NCBI GenBank assembly: GCA_030682175.1
Contig: JAUXOM010000122.1
Span: 1-64,000 of the forward strand
DNA from: Rhodocyclaceae bacterium
GTDB taxonomy: Bacteria; Pseudomonadota; Gammaproteobacteria; Burkholderiales; Rhodocyclaceae
Reading direction: 5' to 3'
DNA: 64,000 bases
In this document: piece by piece, positions 10,211 through 19,655 of the stretch
How positions within the stretch are numbered: the first letter of the stretch is position 1
Layout: every line of letters begins with the position of its first letter
Made by a program: the position numbers and the translations under genes
Notes under the pieces: model-generated
Database searches by the model: none
Told to the model about the DNA's origin: nothing
The model's input: only the letters and a program-made list of their open reading frames with translations

Positions 10211-10601
10211 TGTTCCTGACCACCATGGTACTACCTTGCTGTCGTCATTTTGCCAGAGATTTCACGCGGCGCAGCCGTCAGCGCCAGTCCATCAGGAAAA
10301 CAGGAGGGATATGACCATCTCGTTGCGTTGTTACTTGGCATCATTTCCTGACATTACGGTTGCCCGGTAAGGTCGATTTTTCCCATTCACTTGACAACTT
10401 GGTGTAGCTTCTCCTTATGCTTGAATGCACGCAACAGCGATCCGTGGCCTGTTGTTGCTGTCATTTGTAGGCATTTTGCTTGTGTTATGCTCATGAGATG
10501 GCGAATTTCGGCGCGCTGCGCCCTGCCGACATCTTTTAGTTTGTGCGCTCTTACTGCATCCATGTAATCTGTTTTCATGGGGCGAAATTGAGGAGAAGAC
10601 G

Positions 10602-11243
10602 ATGCTGCAGAACCTGCGTGGTTGGTTTGATCTTTCTGGTGGTTTGATTCGGATCGCCCTCTTAGCCAGTCTGGGTTTGATCGTGGCGGGATGCGCATCC
10701 AGCAACTTCGCGCCGGCGCCAACGCTGGCAGCCTCCAGCGATTACAGCTACCGCATCGGTCCGGGCGATACGGTCAATATCGTCGTCTGGCGCAATCCCG
10801 AGCTTTCCATGTCGGTGCCTGTACGGCCTGACGGCAAGCTGGCATCGCCACTAATCGAGGATCTGCCGGCACTTGGCAAGGATCCGACCGCCCTGGCGCG
10901 TGATATCGAGCAAGCCTTGGGCAAGTTCATTCGCGACCCGGTTGTGACTGTCATCGTCACCCAGTTCGTCGGCCCCTACAGCGAGCAGATTCGCGTTATC
11001 GGCGAAGCGGCCAAACCGCAGGTGCTGCCGTACAAGCAGAAAATGACCCTGCTTGATGTCATGATCGCCGTCGGCGGCATAACCGACTTCGCCGATGGCA
11101 ATGGCGCGTCGATTCTGCGTGCGTCGGATGACAACAAACAATATGGTGTGCGTATCAAGGATCTGGTGAAGCGCGGCGATGTCTCGGCCAACGTCGAGAT
11201 GAAGCCGGGCGATGTGCTGATCATCCCGCGTAGCTGGTTCTAA
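10602..11243 (+). CDS. XrtA/PEP-CTERM system polysaccharide export protein (Wza/EpsE-like)
   Basis: Lipobox (IVAGCASS), SYRIGPGDTVNIVVWRNPELS poly-export motif, SLBB-like region; RBS gaggag upstream. Confidence 0.9.
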   Translation: MLQNLRGWFDLSGGLIRIALLASLGLIVAGCASSNFAPAPTLAASSDYSYRIGPGDTVNIVVWRNPELSMSVPVRPDGKLASPLIEDLPALGKDPTALARDIEQALGKFIRDPVVTVIVTQFVGPYSEQIRVIGEAAKPQVLPYKQKMTLLDVMIAVGGITDFADGNGASILRASDDNKQYGVRIKDLVKRGDVSANVEMKPGDVLIIPRSWF

Positions 11244-11293
11244 CTCCGCCACTCCATGTCTATTCATAACCACGGCGACCGCGCCGCGCGCTG

Positions 11294-12853
11294 ATGGAAG
11301 AACTGCTCCGGCAAGCGCAGCAGATTCTGCGTGGCATGTGGCTGCACCGTTGGCTCGGCGTCGCCGTAGCCTGGATTGCCGGCCTGGCGGCGGCGACCGC
11401 CATCTTTGTCACGCCGGACCAGTACCTGGCTTCGGCACGGATCTACGTGGATACCGACTCCGTGCTGAAGCCCCTGTTGTCGGGGCTGATCGTCCAGGCC
11501 AACACCGAGCAACAGGTCGCCATCCTCAGCCGCACACTGATCAGCCGGCCGAACGTTGAAAAGCTGGTACGCATGGCCGACCTCGATCTCAACCTGAAGT
11601 CCGCCCACGAAAAGGAAGCGCTGATCGAGCATGTCACCAAAACCTTGAAGATCAAGGGGGTCGGTCGCGACAATCTCTACACGCTCGAATACCTTGATGC
11701 CAACCCGGAAAAAGCGCGCCGGGTGGTGCAATCACTGACCACCATCTTCGTCGAATCAAGTTTGGGCAGCAAGTCCGGCGATGCCGACTCGGCGCGTAAA
11801 TTCATTGGCGAGCAGGTCAGCATTTACCAAAAGAAGCTGGAGGAAGCCGAAAGTCGGCTCAAGCAGTTCAAGCTGCAGAATATCGATTTACATCTCGACG
11901 ACAGCCGGGGAGTGGGCGCACGCATCACCGAGGTGGGTACCCAACTCAGCCAGGCACGCCTCGAATTGCGCGAGGCCGAAAACGCCCGCGATGCCATCAA
12001 GCGGCAACTCGTCGGTGAAGACCCTGTCCTGTTGCCGGATACGCCGGGCATGGAGTCGAGCGTTTCGATCCCCGAGATCGATGGTCGTATCGAGGCGCAG
12101 AAACGCAACCTGGATGCGCTCTTGCAGCGCTTCACGGATCAACACCCCGACGTGCTCGGCACTCGCCGCATCATCAAGGATCTCGAAGAACAGAAACGGC
12201 AGGAAATTGCCGCCCGCAAGAAAGCGGCGGCGGCCAATCCTGCAATGGCTTCCGTCAACGCTAATCCGTTCTACCAGCAGATGAAGGTTTCCCTGTCGGA
12301 AACCGAAGCCAGGATTGCCGCGCTACGCGCGCGCGTCGCCGAATACGACTCGCGCTACCGGCGCGGTGTCGAAATACTCAAGGTATCGCCACAGATCGAA
12401 GCCGAATTTACACAACTGAACCGGGATTACGCCGTACACAAGAAAAACTACGACGACCTGATTCAGCGCCGCGAGTCGGCCGCCATTTCCGAAGGCATGT
12501 CCGCCGTATCCGGCGTGGCCGATTTTCGCCTGATCGATCCGCCGCGCGCCTCGCAGAAACCTGTGGCCCCCGATCGCTTCGTACTGCTGCCCCTGGCGTT
12601 GCTCGCCTCGCTTGGCCTCGGCCTGGCTGCCAGTTTCGGCGCCAGCCAGTTAAGACCGGCCTTTTTCGATTCGTCAACATTGGCGGAGGTAAGTGGCCTG
12701 CCCCTGCTGGGGGTCGTATCGCTGCAGACAACTGCTTCAACGCGCAATCTGGAGCGAAAAAAACGCATGCGCTTCTGGACTGCTCTCGGTGCACTGATCT
12801 GCTGCTTTGCCATCGCCCTGCTGGCGACATTTCTTCTCTCCCGGGGTATCTGA
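11294..12853 (+). CDS. XrtA system polysaccharide chain length determinant protein
   Basis: Wzz-like N- and C-terminal TM segments, long coiled coil, proline-rich LIDPPRASQKPVAPDR motif. Confidence 0.9.
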   Translation: MEELLRQAQQILRGMWLHRWLGVAVAWIAGLAAATAIFVTPDQYLASARIYVDTDSVLKPLLSGLIVQANTEQQVAILSRTLISRPNVEKLVRMADLDLNLKSAHEKEALIEHVTKTLKIKGVGRDNLYTLEYLDANPEKARRVVQSLTTIFVESSLGSKSGDADSARKFIGEQVSIYQKKLEEAESRLKQFKLQNIDLHLDDSRGVGARITEVGTQLSQARLELREAENARDAIKRQLVGEDPVLLPDTPGMESSVSIPEIDGRIEAQKRNLDALLQRFTDQHPDVLGTRRIIKDLEEQKRQEIAARKKAAAANPAMASVNANPFYQQMKVSLSETEARIAALRARVAEYDSRYRRGVEILKVSPQIEAEFTQLNRDYAVHKKNYDDLIQRRESAAISEGMSAVSGVADFRLIDPPRASQKPVAPDRFVLLPLALLASLGLGLAASFGASQLRPAFFDSSTLAEVSGLPLLGVVSLQTTASTRNLERKKRMRFWTALGALICCFAIALLATFLLSRGI

Positions 12854-12863
12854 GGCAAGCCAA

Positions 12864-13829
12864 ATGGATATTATCGAGCAAGCTGCCAAGCGTCTTGAAG
12901 AACTCCGTCGATCCGGAGCCGATGTCCCCCCCGAAAGCTCTCCGCCTAACGGTTCGGACAAGTCCATTGAGCGGCCGCGGCAGACAGCAGCCCCATCAGC
13001 CGACACTGCGCCAGCTTCAGTTCAGCAGGTATCGCGCCTCATTGAGCTCAACATGAGCACACTGGCGGCGCATGGAATAATCACCCCGGACGCCGTACGC
13101 AGCCAGCTAGCCGACGAAATGCGCGTCATCAAGCGGCCGCTTCTCAATAACGCCGAGGGCAAGGGTGCCGCACCGATCCGCGATGCCAACCTGATCATGA
13201 TCACCAGCGCGGTGCCGCAAGAAGGCAAGACCACGATTGCCGCCAATTTGGCCATGAGCATTGCCATGGAGCTTGACCACACCGTGCTACTGGTTGACGC
13301 CGATGTGGCAAGGCCGAATCTGCCCAATGTATTCGGTTTTGGTCACCAAAAGGGGTTGCTCGACCTGTTGCTCGATCCGTCGCTTGATCCGAGCGAAGTG
13401 TTGTTGCGCACCAATATCGAGAAACTTTCCATCCTGCCCTCGGGCACCCAGCACCCGCGGGCCACTGAACTGCTGGCGAGCGACGCAATGAACCAGCGAC
13501 TGGCCGACTTGGCCAGTCGCTATTCCGACCGCATCATCATCTTCGACTCGCCCCCGCTGTTGGTGACAACCGAATCGCGTGCGCTGGCAGCGCACATGGG
13601 GCAAGTTGTGGTCGTGGTACGCGCCGATAGCACCCGGCACAGCGAGGTCCGGCACGCTCTGGCGACGATCGAGGCTTGCCCGGTCAAAATGGTGGTACTC
13701 AACCAGGCGACGGGCAGCCTTGATGGTCATGGCTACGGCTACGGCTATGGCTACGGCTACCGTGGTTATGGCTATGGCCATGAACAGGGCGGGGCCAAAC
13801 CGTCCAAGCGTGGAGAGGCGCGCGTGTAA
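12864..13829 (+). CDS. XrtA-associated tyrosine autokinase (BY-kinase)
   Basis: Start MDIIEQAAKRLEELRRSG; Walker A-like SAVPQEGKTTIAANLA, LLVDADVARPNLP, tyrosine-rich tail GYGYGYGYGYRGYGYG. Confidence 0.92.
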   Translation: MDIIEQAAKRLEELRRSGADVPPESSPPNGSDKSIERPRQTAAPSADTAPASVQQVSRLIELNMSTLAAHGIITPDAVRSQLADEMRVIKRPLLNNAEGKGAAPIRDANLIMITSAVPQEGKTTIAANLAMSIAMELDHTVLLVDADVARPNLPNVFGFGHQKGLLDLLLDPSLDPSEVLLRTNIEKLSILPSGTQHPRATELLASDAMNQRLADLASRYSDRIIIFDSPPLLVTTESRALAAHMGQVVVVVRADSTRHSEVRHALATIEACPVKMVVLNQATGSLDGHGYGYGYGYGYRGYGYGHEQGGAKPSKRGEARV

Positions 13830-15400
13830 TGAACCGATTAATTTCTCCTTCCCTGCTGCTGCTTTCCGCGCTTGGCTTGCTGGCACCGGGTTTCGCCCGG
13901 GCACAAGCAGAAGCGTCGGCAGAAACGGGCCCGGTTGCGACACAGAAACCCAGTTGGCTGATCACACCGAGTGTGTCCGTGGGCGCTACCATGACCGATA
14001 ACGCGCGTCCCGGCCAGGGAGAAAAGAAGGGCGACCTGATCACCAACCTGGCCCCCGCCATTCGTATCGACGGGAAGGGCGGGCGCGTCAGCGGCAACCT
14101 GCACTTCAGTTGGCAGCAGAATATTTATGCCAACGAGAGCGCTTTCAACAACGATCAGAAATCCCTGAATGCCACTGGCAAGGCCGAGTTGGTCGAGCAG
14201 TGGCTGTTCCTCGATGCGAACGCCAACATTGCGCAGCAGGCGACCTCCGTTTTCGGCACGCAGAGCGTCGGCAACGAACTCATCAACAACAACCGCGGCC
14301 AAACGACCTCCTATCAGTGGTCGCCTTATATCCAGGGGCGCTTTGTTGGCAGCGCTGACTACGAACTGCGCTACCGGAATATGCAAACCAGCGCCGATGC
14401 CGGAGTCTATGCGACAGGTTCGGGGGTGGATACCCAAGCCTGGAGCGGCCGCCTGTCCGGCGCCACGCCGCTGGCCCTGCTTGGCTGGTCGCTCAGCGCG
14501 GAGGACCAGCGCACCAAGTTTGCGGTTCGCGATACCAAGTCCAGCCGGGTACTGGGCACGCTCGAATATCGTTTCGATCCGCAGCTCAAGTTCAACGTCA
14601 GCGCCGGGCGCGAAGCGGACAACTACAGCAGTTTAGATTTGCAGAATCGCACCACCAGCGGTTACGGCGCCGACTGGGCGCCCACCGAGCGAACCAAGCT
14701 GACGGTGAAAAAGGATAAGCGGGGTTTCGGCGATGGACACACCATCGACTTCAGCCATGCAACCGCATTGACTGCTTGGAAGCTCCTCGATAGCCGCAGC
14801 GTGGTCGTTCCGGGGCAGCAGCAGGTTGCTTCTCAGCTTTCACCCTACTACGATCTCTTCAATGCGAGGGTGGCGCTCTTTCCCCCTTCCGAGCGGGCTG
14901 CACAGGCCAGCCAGTTGCTGCAGGATTTTCAGGCTCAGGGTATTTCTTCTGCGCAAATCTTTGGCAACATTCAGAGCACGCAGCCTTTCATCCAGCGCAT
15001 GCAGCAAGCTTCGGTCTCCCTGATCGGAGCGAACAACACCGTAACGTTCTCGGCCCAGCGCAGCAGCAACCAGAGGCTCGGCACTGGCACCGGATTGATA
15101 GACCAGGATTTCCTGAACACGGCAAACATCCGGCAATCCGGGCTGAGCGGCAGTTGGGCGCACAAGCTCACGCCTTACAGTTCCCTGACGCTGAATGCAC
15201 TGACCTCGCGCAGCCAGGGCGACCTGGCCACGCAAGATTCCCGCCTGCGCTCGCTGTCCCTGCTCTATACGACGAGACTCGGCGCTCGCACGACGGCGGC
15301 CGTCGGCCTGCGCCAGAACAGCTTCGAAAATTCCGGCGCCGGCTTTGGTTCCAGCTACGACGAGCATGCCATAACGGGTTCATTGTCGGCCTCTTTCTGA
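13829..15400 (+). CDS. TIGR03016-like PEP-CTERM system-associated outer membrane beta-barrel protein
   Basis: Signal peptide, alternating beta-strand pattern, terminal aromatic residue (SLSASF), conserved locus position. Confidence 0.85.
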   Translation: MNRLISPSLLLLSALGLLAPGFARAQAEASAETGPVATQKPSWLITPSVSVGATMTDNARPGQGEKKGDLITNLAPAIRIDGKGGRVSGNLHFSWQQNIYANESAFNNDQKSLNATGKAELVEQWLFLDANANIAQQATSVFGTQSVGNELINNNRGQTTSYQWSPYIQGRFVGSADYELRYRNMQTSADAGVYATGSGVDTQAWSGRLSGATPLALLGWSLSAEDQRTKFAVRDTKSSRVLGTLEYRFDPQLKFNVSAGREADNYSSLDLQNRTTSGYGADWAPTERTKLTVKKDKRGFGDGHTIDFSHATALTAWKLLDSRSVVVPGQQQVASQLSPYYDLFNARVALFPPSERAAQASQLLQDFQAQGISSAQIFGNIQSTQPFIQRMQQASVSLIGANNTVTFSAQRSSNQRLGTGTGLIDQDFLNTANIRQSGLSGSWAHKLTPYSSLTLNALTSRSQGDLATQDSRLRSLSLLYTTRLGARTTAAVGLRQNSFENSGAGFGSSYDEHAITGSLSASF

Positions 15401-15407
15401 GACACTC

Positions 15408-16505
15408 ATGTACGAGGCCTTCTACGGGCTCACGGTCAAGCCGTTTCAGCTCAATCCGGATCCGACGTTCTATTTCGCCAGCAAGCAACACCGGCGCGCC
15501 TCCGCCTATCTCGAATATGGCGTCTACCAGAACGAAGGGTTCATCGTCGTCACCGGTGAAATCGGGGCCGGCAAGACCACCATCGTCCGCGGGCTGCTGG
15601 CGTCACTGGAAAAAAGCAAGGTGGTTGCGGCGCAACTGGTCAGCACCCAGTTGGATGCCGACGACACCCTGCGCATGGTGGCTGCGGCATTCGGCGTGCG
15701 CTTCAAGGACCTCGCCAAGGCCGACATTCTGCTTGCGCTCGAGGCCTTTTTCGTCGATGTCGCCCGCCAGGGCATGCGTTGCCTGTTGGTTGTCGACGAA
15801 GCACAGAATCTGACGCCGCGCGCGATCGAGGAATTGCGCATGCTGTCCAATTTCCAGTTCGAGTCGCATGCCTTGCTGCAGACTTTTCTGGTCGGCCAGC
15901 CCGAGTTCCGCGCCATTTTGCGCAGTGCGCAACTGCAGCAGTTGCGCCAGCGGGTCATTGCCGCCTGTCATATCGGGCCGCTTGACCAGGATGAAACCAA
16001 AAGCTACATCGAGCACCGCCTCAAGTGCGCGGGCGCCAAGGACGAGCCAAAGATCGACGATACCGCCTATGCCGCGATTTACCGCGCCAGTGGCGGTATT
16101 CCCCGCCGCATCAACGCGCTGTGCGATCGCCTGCTGTTATTGGGATTTCTCAATTCCAAGAAGGCTTTTTCCCAGGGCGATGTCGACGAAGTGGCTGCCG
16201 AGATCAACGACAGCGCATTTGGCGTCCCTAACTCAGAGGGCAAGGGTGGCCTGATGGCTCCGCCAGCGATGTCTGCCGAGTTCGACAAGGAGCCATTCGG
16301 GGAACTGTTGATCAGCGAGGCTGGCGCCGACGAGGCGATGCAGATGATCAAGGAACTCAGCGCACGGCGCACCAGCGAGCGGATGATCCGTCTCGAACGC
16401 AGCCTGCTGCGGCTCGAACGCAGTAATTCCCTGATCCTGCAGATCATGCAGAAACTGGTCGATGCGGCACGCGCGCGTCCCGATGGAAAGGCCAGCAAGA
16501 AGTGA
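15408..16505 (+). CDS. XrtA-associated AAA ATPase (ExeA/GspA-like)
   Basis: MYEAFYGLTVKPFQLNPDPTFYFASKQH, GEIGAGKTTIVRGLL, LLVVDEAQNL. Confidence 0.92.
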   Translation: MYEAFYGLTVKPFQLNPDPTFYFASKQHRRASAYLEYGVYQNEGFIVVTGEIGAGKTTIVRGLLASLEKSKVVAAQLVSTQLDADDTLRMVAAAFGVRFKDLAKADILLALEAFFVDVARQGMRCLLVVDEAQNLTPRAIEELRMLSNFQFESHALLQTFLVGQPEFRAILRSAQLQQLRQRVIAACHIGPLDQDETKSYIEHRLKCAGAKDEPKIDDTAYAAIYRASGGIPRRINALCDRLLLLGFLNSKKAFSQGDVDEVAAEINDSAFGVPNSEGKGGLMAPPAMSAEFDKEPFGELLISEAGADEAMQMIKELSARRTSERMIRLERSLLRLERSNSLILQIMQKLVDAARARPDGKASKK

Positions 16506-17365
16506 CCTCCCCCCATCATGCCGGCGCCATCACCAATGCGCTGACCATCGACGTCGAGGATTACTTCCAGGTTTCGGCCTTCGCCCCGCACATCAACCGT
16601 GCCGACTGGGATCGTTGCGAGTGCCGCGTCGAGCGCAATATCGCGCGCATCCTCGAACTTCTGGAACCGCAGGGCGTCAAGGCCACCTTTTTCACCCTCG
16701 GCTGGATCGCCGAACGCTATCCGGCCATCGTGCGCGACATCGTCGCCAACGGCCATGAGCTGGCCAGTCACGGCTATGGCCACCTGCGCGCCAGCGATCA
16801 GGACGCGGGAGCGTTTTTCGCCGACATTCAGCACGCCAAAACCTTGCTTGAGGATCTTTCCGGTGCCGCAGTCAACGGGTACCGGGCGCCAAGTTTTTCC
16901 ATCTGCACGGGCAATCACCACTGGGCCTTCGAGTGTCTGGCCCGCGCGGGCTACCGCTACAGCTCCAGCATCTACCCGATCAAGCATGACCACTACGGCA
17001 TGCCCGACGCGCCGCGCTTTGCCCATGTGACCCACGCCCCGCTGCTTGAGGTTCCTGCCACCACCATCCGCGCCTTCGACCGCAACTGGCCGGCCAGCGG
17101 CGGCGGCTATTTCCGCCTGATGCCCTATGCGCTATCCCACCGGCTCATCAAAAGGGTGAACCAACGCGACGGGGAAGCGGCCGTCTTCTATTTCCACCCC
17201 TGGGAAATCGACACCGAACAACCGCGCGTTCCCGGCATCAGCGCCAAGACCCGCTTCCGGCATTACGTCAATATCCATCGCATGGAAAACCGGATCAAAC
17301 GCCTGATCATCGATTTTCGCTGGGGGCGCATGGATCACATATTTCTCGCCGGGCGCCAGGATTAG
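16502..17365 (+). CDS. XrtA-associated DUF3473 polysaccharide deacetylase
   Basis: NALTIDVEDYFQVSAF, ATFFTLGWIAERYP, HELASHGYGH; GTG start overlapping previous stop. Confidence 0.92.
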   Translation: MTSPHHAGAITNALTIDVEDYFQVSAFAPHINRADWDRCECRVERNIARILELLEPQGVKATFFTLGWIAERYPAIVRDIVANGHELASHGYGHLRASDQDAGAFFADIQHAKTLLEDLSGAAVNGYRAPSFSICTGNHHWAFECLARAGYRYSSSIYPIKHDHYGMPDAPRFAHVTHAPLLEVPATTIRAFDRNWPASGGGYFRLMPYALSHRLIKRVNQRDGEAAVFYFHPWEIDTEQPRVPGISAKTRFRHYVNIHRMENRIKRLIIDFRWGRMDHIFLAGRQD

Positions 17366-17367
17366 CC

Positions 17368-18441
17368 ATGCTTGCCAGCGATCGCCCGGCATCTGGCGCC
17401 GCCGGAATCGAGGTCAAGCAGCTCGACTCCGGTAATGACGCTGCCGTTGCGCGCTGGGAAGCCTTTGTCGCCGCGGCGCCGGCGGCAACTTTTTTCCACC
17501 GCGCCGGCTGGCAAAATCTGCTGCGCGACATTTATCGCCATCGCACCTGCTTTCTCTACGCCGAGCGTAACGGCAGCATCGTCGGCATACTGCCATTGGC
17601 CCAGATCAACAGCCTGCTCTTCGGCAACGCCCTGGTAGCCCTGCCCTTTGCCGTTTATGGCGGGGTGGTATCCGACGATCCCGCAGCGACCGCCGCCCTG
17701 GAAGCCGAGGCCGAGCGCCTGGCGCTTGAATTCGGTGTTGCCCATCTTGAGTACCGCAACATCGACGTGCACCACGGCGACTGGCCGTCACAGGACCTCT
17801 ACGTCACCTTCCGCAAGGAAATACTGCCGGACGAGGAGTCCAACCTGCAGGCCATTCCGCGCAAGCAGCGGGCCATGGTGAGAAAAGGCATCAAGAATGG
17901 TTTGCGTGGCGAGATCGACGCCAATGCCGACCGCTTCTTCGCGCTGTATGCCGACAATGTCCACCGCCATGGCACGCCAGCCATGCCCAAACGCTATTTC
18001 GCCGCGCTGTTGCGCGAGTTTGGCAAGGACTGCGAGGTTCTTACCGTGGTCGACGCAGCCGGCACACCGGTCAGCAGTGTCCTCAGCTTCTATTTTCGCG
18101 ACGCGGTGCTGCCTTACTACGCCGGCGATGCCGAGCACGCCCGCGCACTCGCCGCCAATGACTTCAAGTATTGGGACCTGATGCGCCGCGCCGGCCAGCG
18201 CGGTCTGAAGGTCTTCGACTACGGCCGCAGCAAGGTGGGCTCCGGCTCGTATTCATTCAAGAAGAACTGGGGCTTCGAGCCGCAAGCCCTGCACTACGAA
18301 TACCGCCTCTACAAGAGGGCGGGCATCCCGCAGAACAATCCCAACAACCCAAAATACAAACTGATGATCGCGGCCTGGCGGCGCATGCCCCTCGCGCTGG
18401 CAAACTTTCTCGGCCCCTTCATCGTGCGGAATCTGGGCTGA
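17368..18441 (+). CDS. FemAB-family XrtA/PEP-CTERM-associated protein
   Basis: GNAT/FemAB-like fold signatures (FDYGRSKVGSGSYSFKKNWGFEPQALHYEY), conserved locus position. Confidence 0.88.
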   Translation: MLASDRPASGAAGIEVKQLDSGNDAAVARWEAFVAAAPAATFFHRAGWQNLLRDIYRHRTCFLYAERNGSIVGILPLAQINSLLFGNALVALPFAVYGGVVSDDPAATAALEAEAERLALEFGVAHLEYRNIDVHHGDWPSQDLYVTFRKEILPDEESNLQAIPRKQRAMVRKGIKNGLRGEIDANADRFFALYADNVHRHGTPAMPKRYFAALLREFGKDCEVLTVVDAAGTPVSSVLSFYFRDAVLPYYAGDAEHARALAANDFKYWDLMRRAGQRGLKVFDYGRSKVGSGSYSFKKNWGFEPQALHYEYRLYKRAGIPQNNPNNPKYKLMIAAWRRMPLALANFLGPFIVRNLG

Positions 18442-18446
18442 TCCGC

Positions 18447-19655
18447 ATGGCCGATCTTCTCTATCTGGTGCACCGCCTGCCCTACCCGCCCAACAAGGGT
18501 GACAAGGTGCGCTCGTTCAACCTGCTCAGGCATCTGGCAAAAAAGCACCGCGTCCACCTCGGCACCTTCATCGACGATCCGGAAGATGAAGCTTACCTTG
18601 AGAAAGCACGCAGCTATTGCGTCGACATGCATGTTGCCCGTCTCACACCACGGATTGCCAAGCTGCGCAGCCTGCGTGGACTGTTGAGCGGCGAGGCGCT
18701 GTCGCTCCCCTACTACCGCAACGCCGGCCTGCGCGACTGGGTGGCGCGCACCTGCGCCAGCAGTCGCATCGAGCATGCCGTCGTCTTTTCATCGGTGATG
18801 GCCGACTATGTTCCCGACATGCTGCGGCTGCCGACACTGGTGGACTTCGTTGATGTCGATTCGGCCAAGTGGACCCAGTACGCCACCATGCACCGCTGGC
18901 CGCTGTCCTGGCTTTACCGCCGGGAAGGCGAGCGCCTGCTGGCATGGGAGCGCAGCGTGGCGGAGAAGGCGGTCCGGTCGTTCTTCGTCACTGCGGCCGA
19001 GGCCGACATGTTCCGGCGTGCCGCCCCCGCAAGCGCCGACCGTGTCGAAGCCATCGGCAATGGCGTCGACGCCGAATTCTTCTCGCCGGAACACCCTCTG
19101 GCGTCGCCTTTCAGCGCGGATGAAATACCCATCGTGTTCACCGGGGCCATGGACTACTGGCCCAACATCGATGCCGCCATCTGGTTCGCCGGCGCGGTAT
19201 TGCCCCGCCTGCGCCAGCGCATCCCCGCGGCTCGCTTCTACATTGTCGGCCGCAGCCCTGATGCGGCGGTGCAAGCCCTGGCGAACGATGACGCGATTGT
19301 CGTTACCGGTACGGTAGACGACGTGCGGCCGTATCTGCAACATGCCGCAGTGGTCGTCGCGCCGCTGCGGATTGCACGTGGCATTCAGAACAAGGTGCTC
19401 GAAGCCATGGCCATGGCGCGACCGGTGATCGCCTCGACCGCCTGCGCCGGCGCCATCGACGCCGCATGCGGCAGCGAACTGCTCGCCGCCGGGACGCCCG
19501 ATGATTACATCGCCCACATCGACAAGCTGCTTGCCGATCCCGCCCTAGCCGACGCCATTGGCCAGGCCGCGCGCCAGCGCGTGCTTGTCAGTTATAGTTG
19601 GGACGCCCACCTTTCCCGCATCGATCGCTACCTGGCACCCCCGGAGGCCCCATGA
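18447..19655 (+). CDS. TIGR03087-like PEP-CTERM/XrtA system glycosyltransferase
   Basis: MADLLYLVHRLPYPPNKGDKVRSFNLLRHLAKKHRVHLGTFIDDPED; GT4-like C-terminus. Confidence 0.92.
   Translation: MADLLYLVHRLPYPPNKGDKVRSFNLLRHLAKKHRVHLGTFIDDPEDEAYLEKARSYCVDMHVARLTPRIAKLRSLRGLLSGEALSLPYYRNAGLRDWVARTCASSRIEHAVVFSSVMADYVPDMLRLPTLVDFVDVDSAKWTQYATMHRWPLSWLYRREGERLLAWERSVAEKAVRSFFVTAAEADMFRRAAPASADRVEAIGNGVDAEFFSPEHPLASPFSADEIPIVFTGAMDYWPNIDAAIWFAGAVLPRLRQRIPAARFYIVGRSPDAAVQALANDDAIVVTGTVDDVRPYLQHAAVVVAPLRIARGIQNKVLEAMAMARPVIASTACAGAIDAACGSELLAAGTPDDYIAHIDKLLADPALADAIGQAARQRVLVSYSWDAHLSRIDRYLAPPEAP

Noticed and set aside
10211-10601. Possible c-di-GMP riboswitch or sigma54 promoter in the leader before the Wza-like gene
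   Set aside because: No GEMM core and no correctly spaced GG-N10-GC element identified by eye; only weak TTGACA-like and small hairpin sequences, too ambiguous to call.
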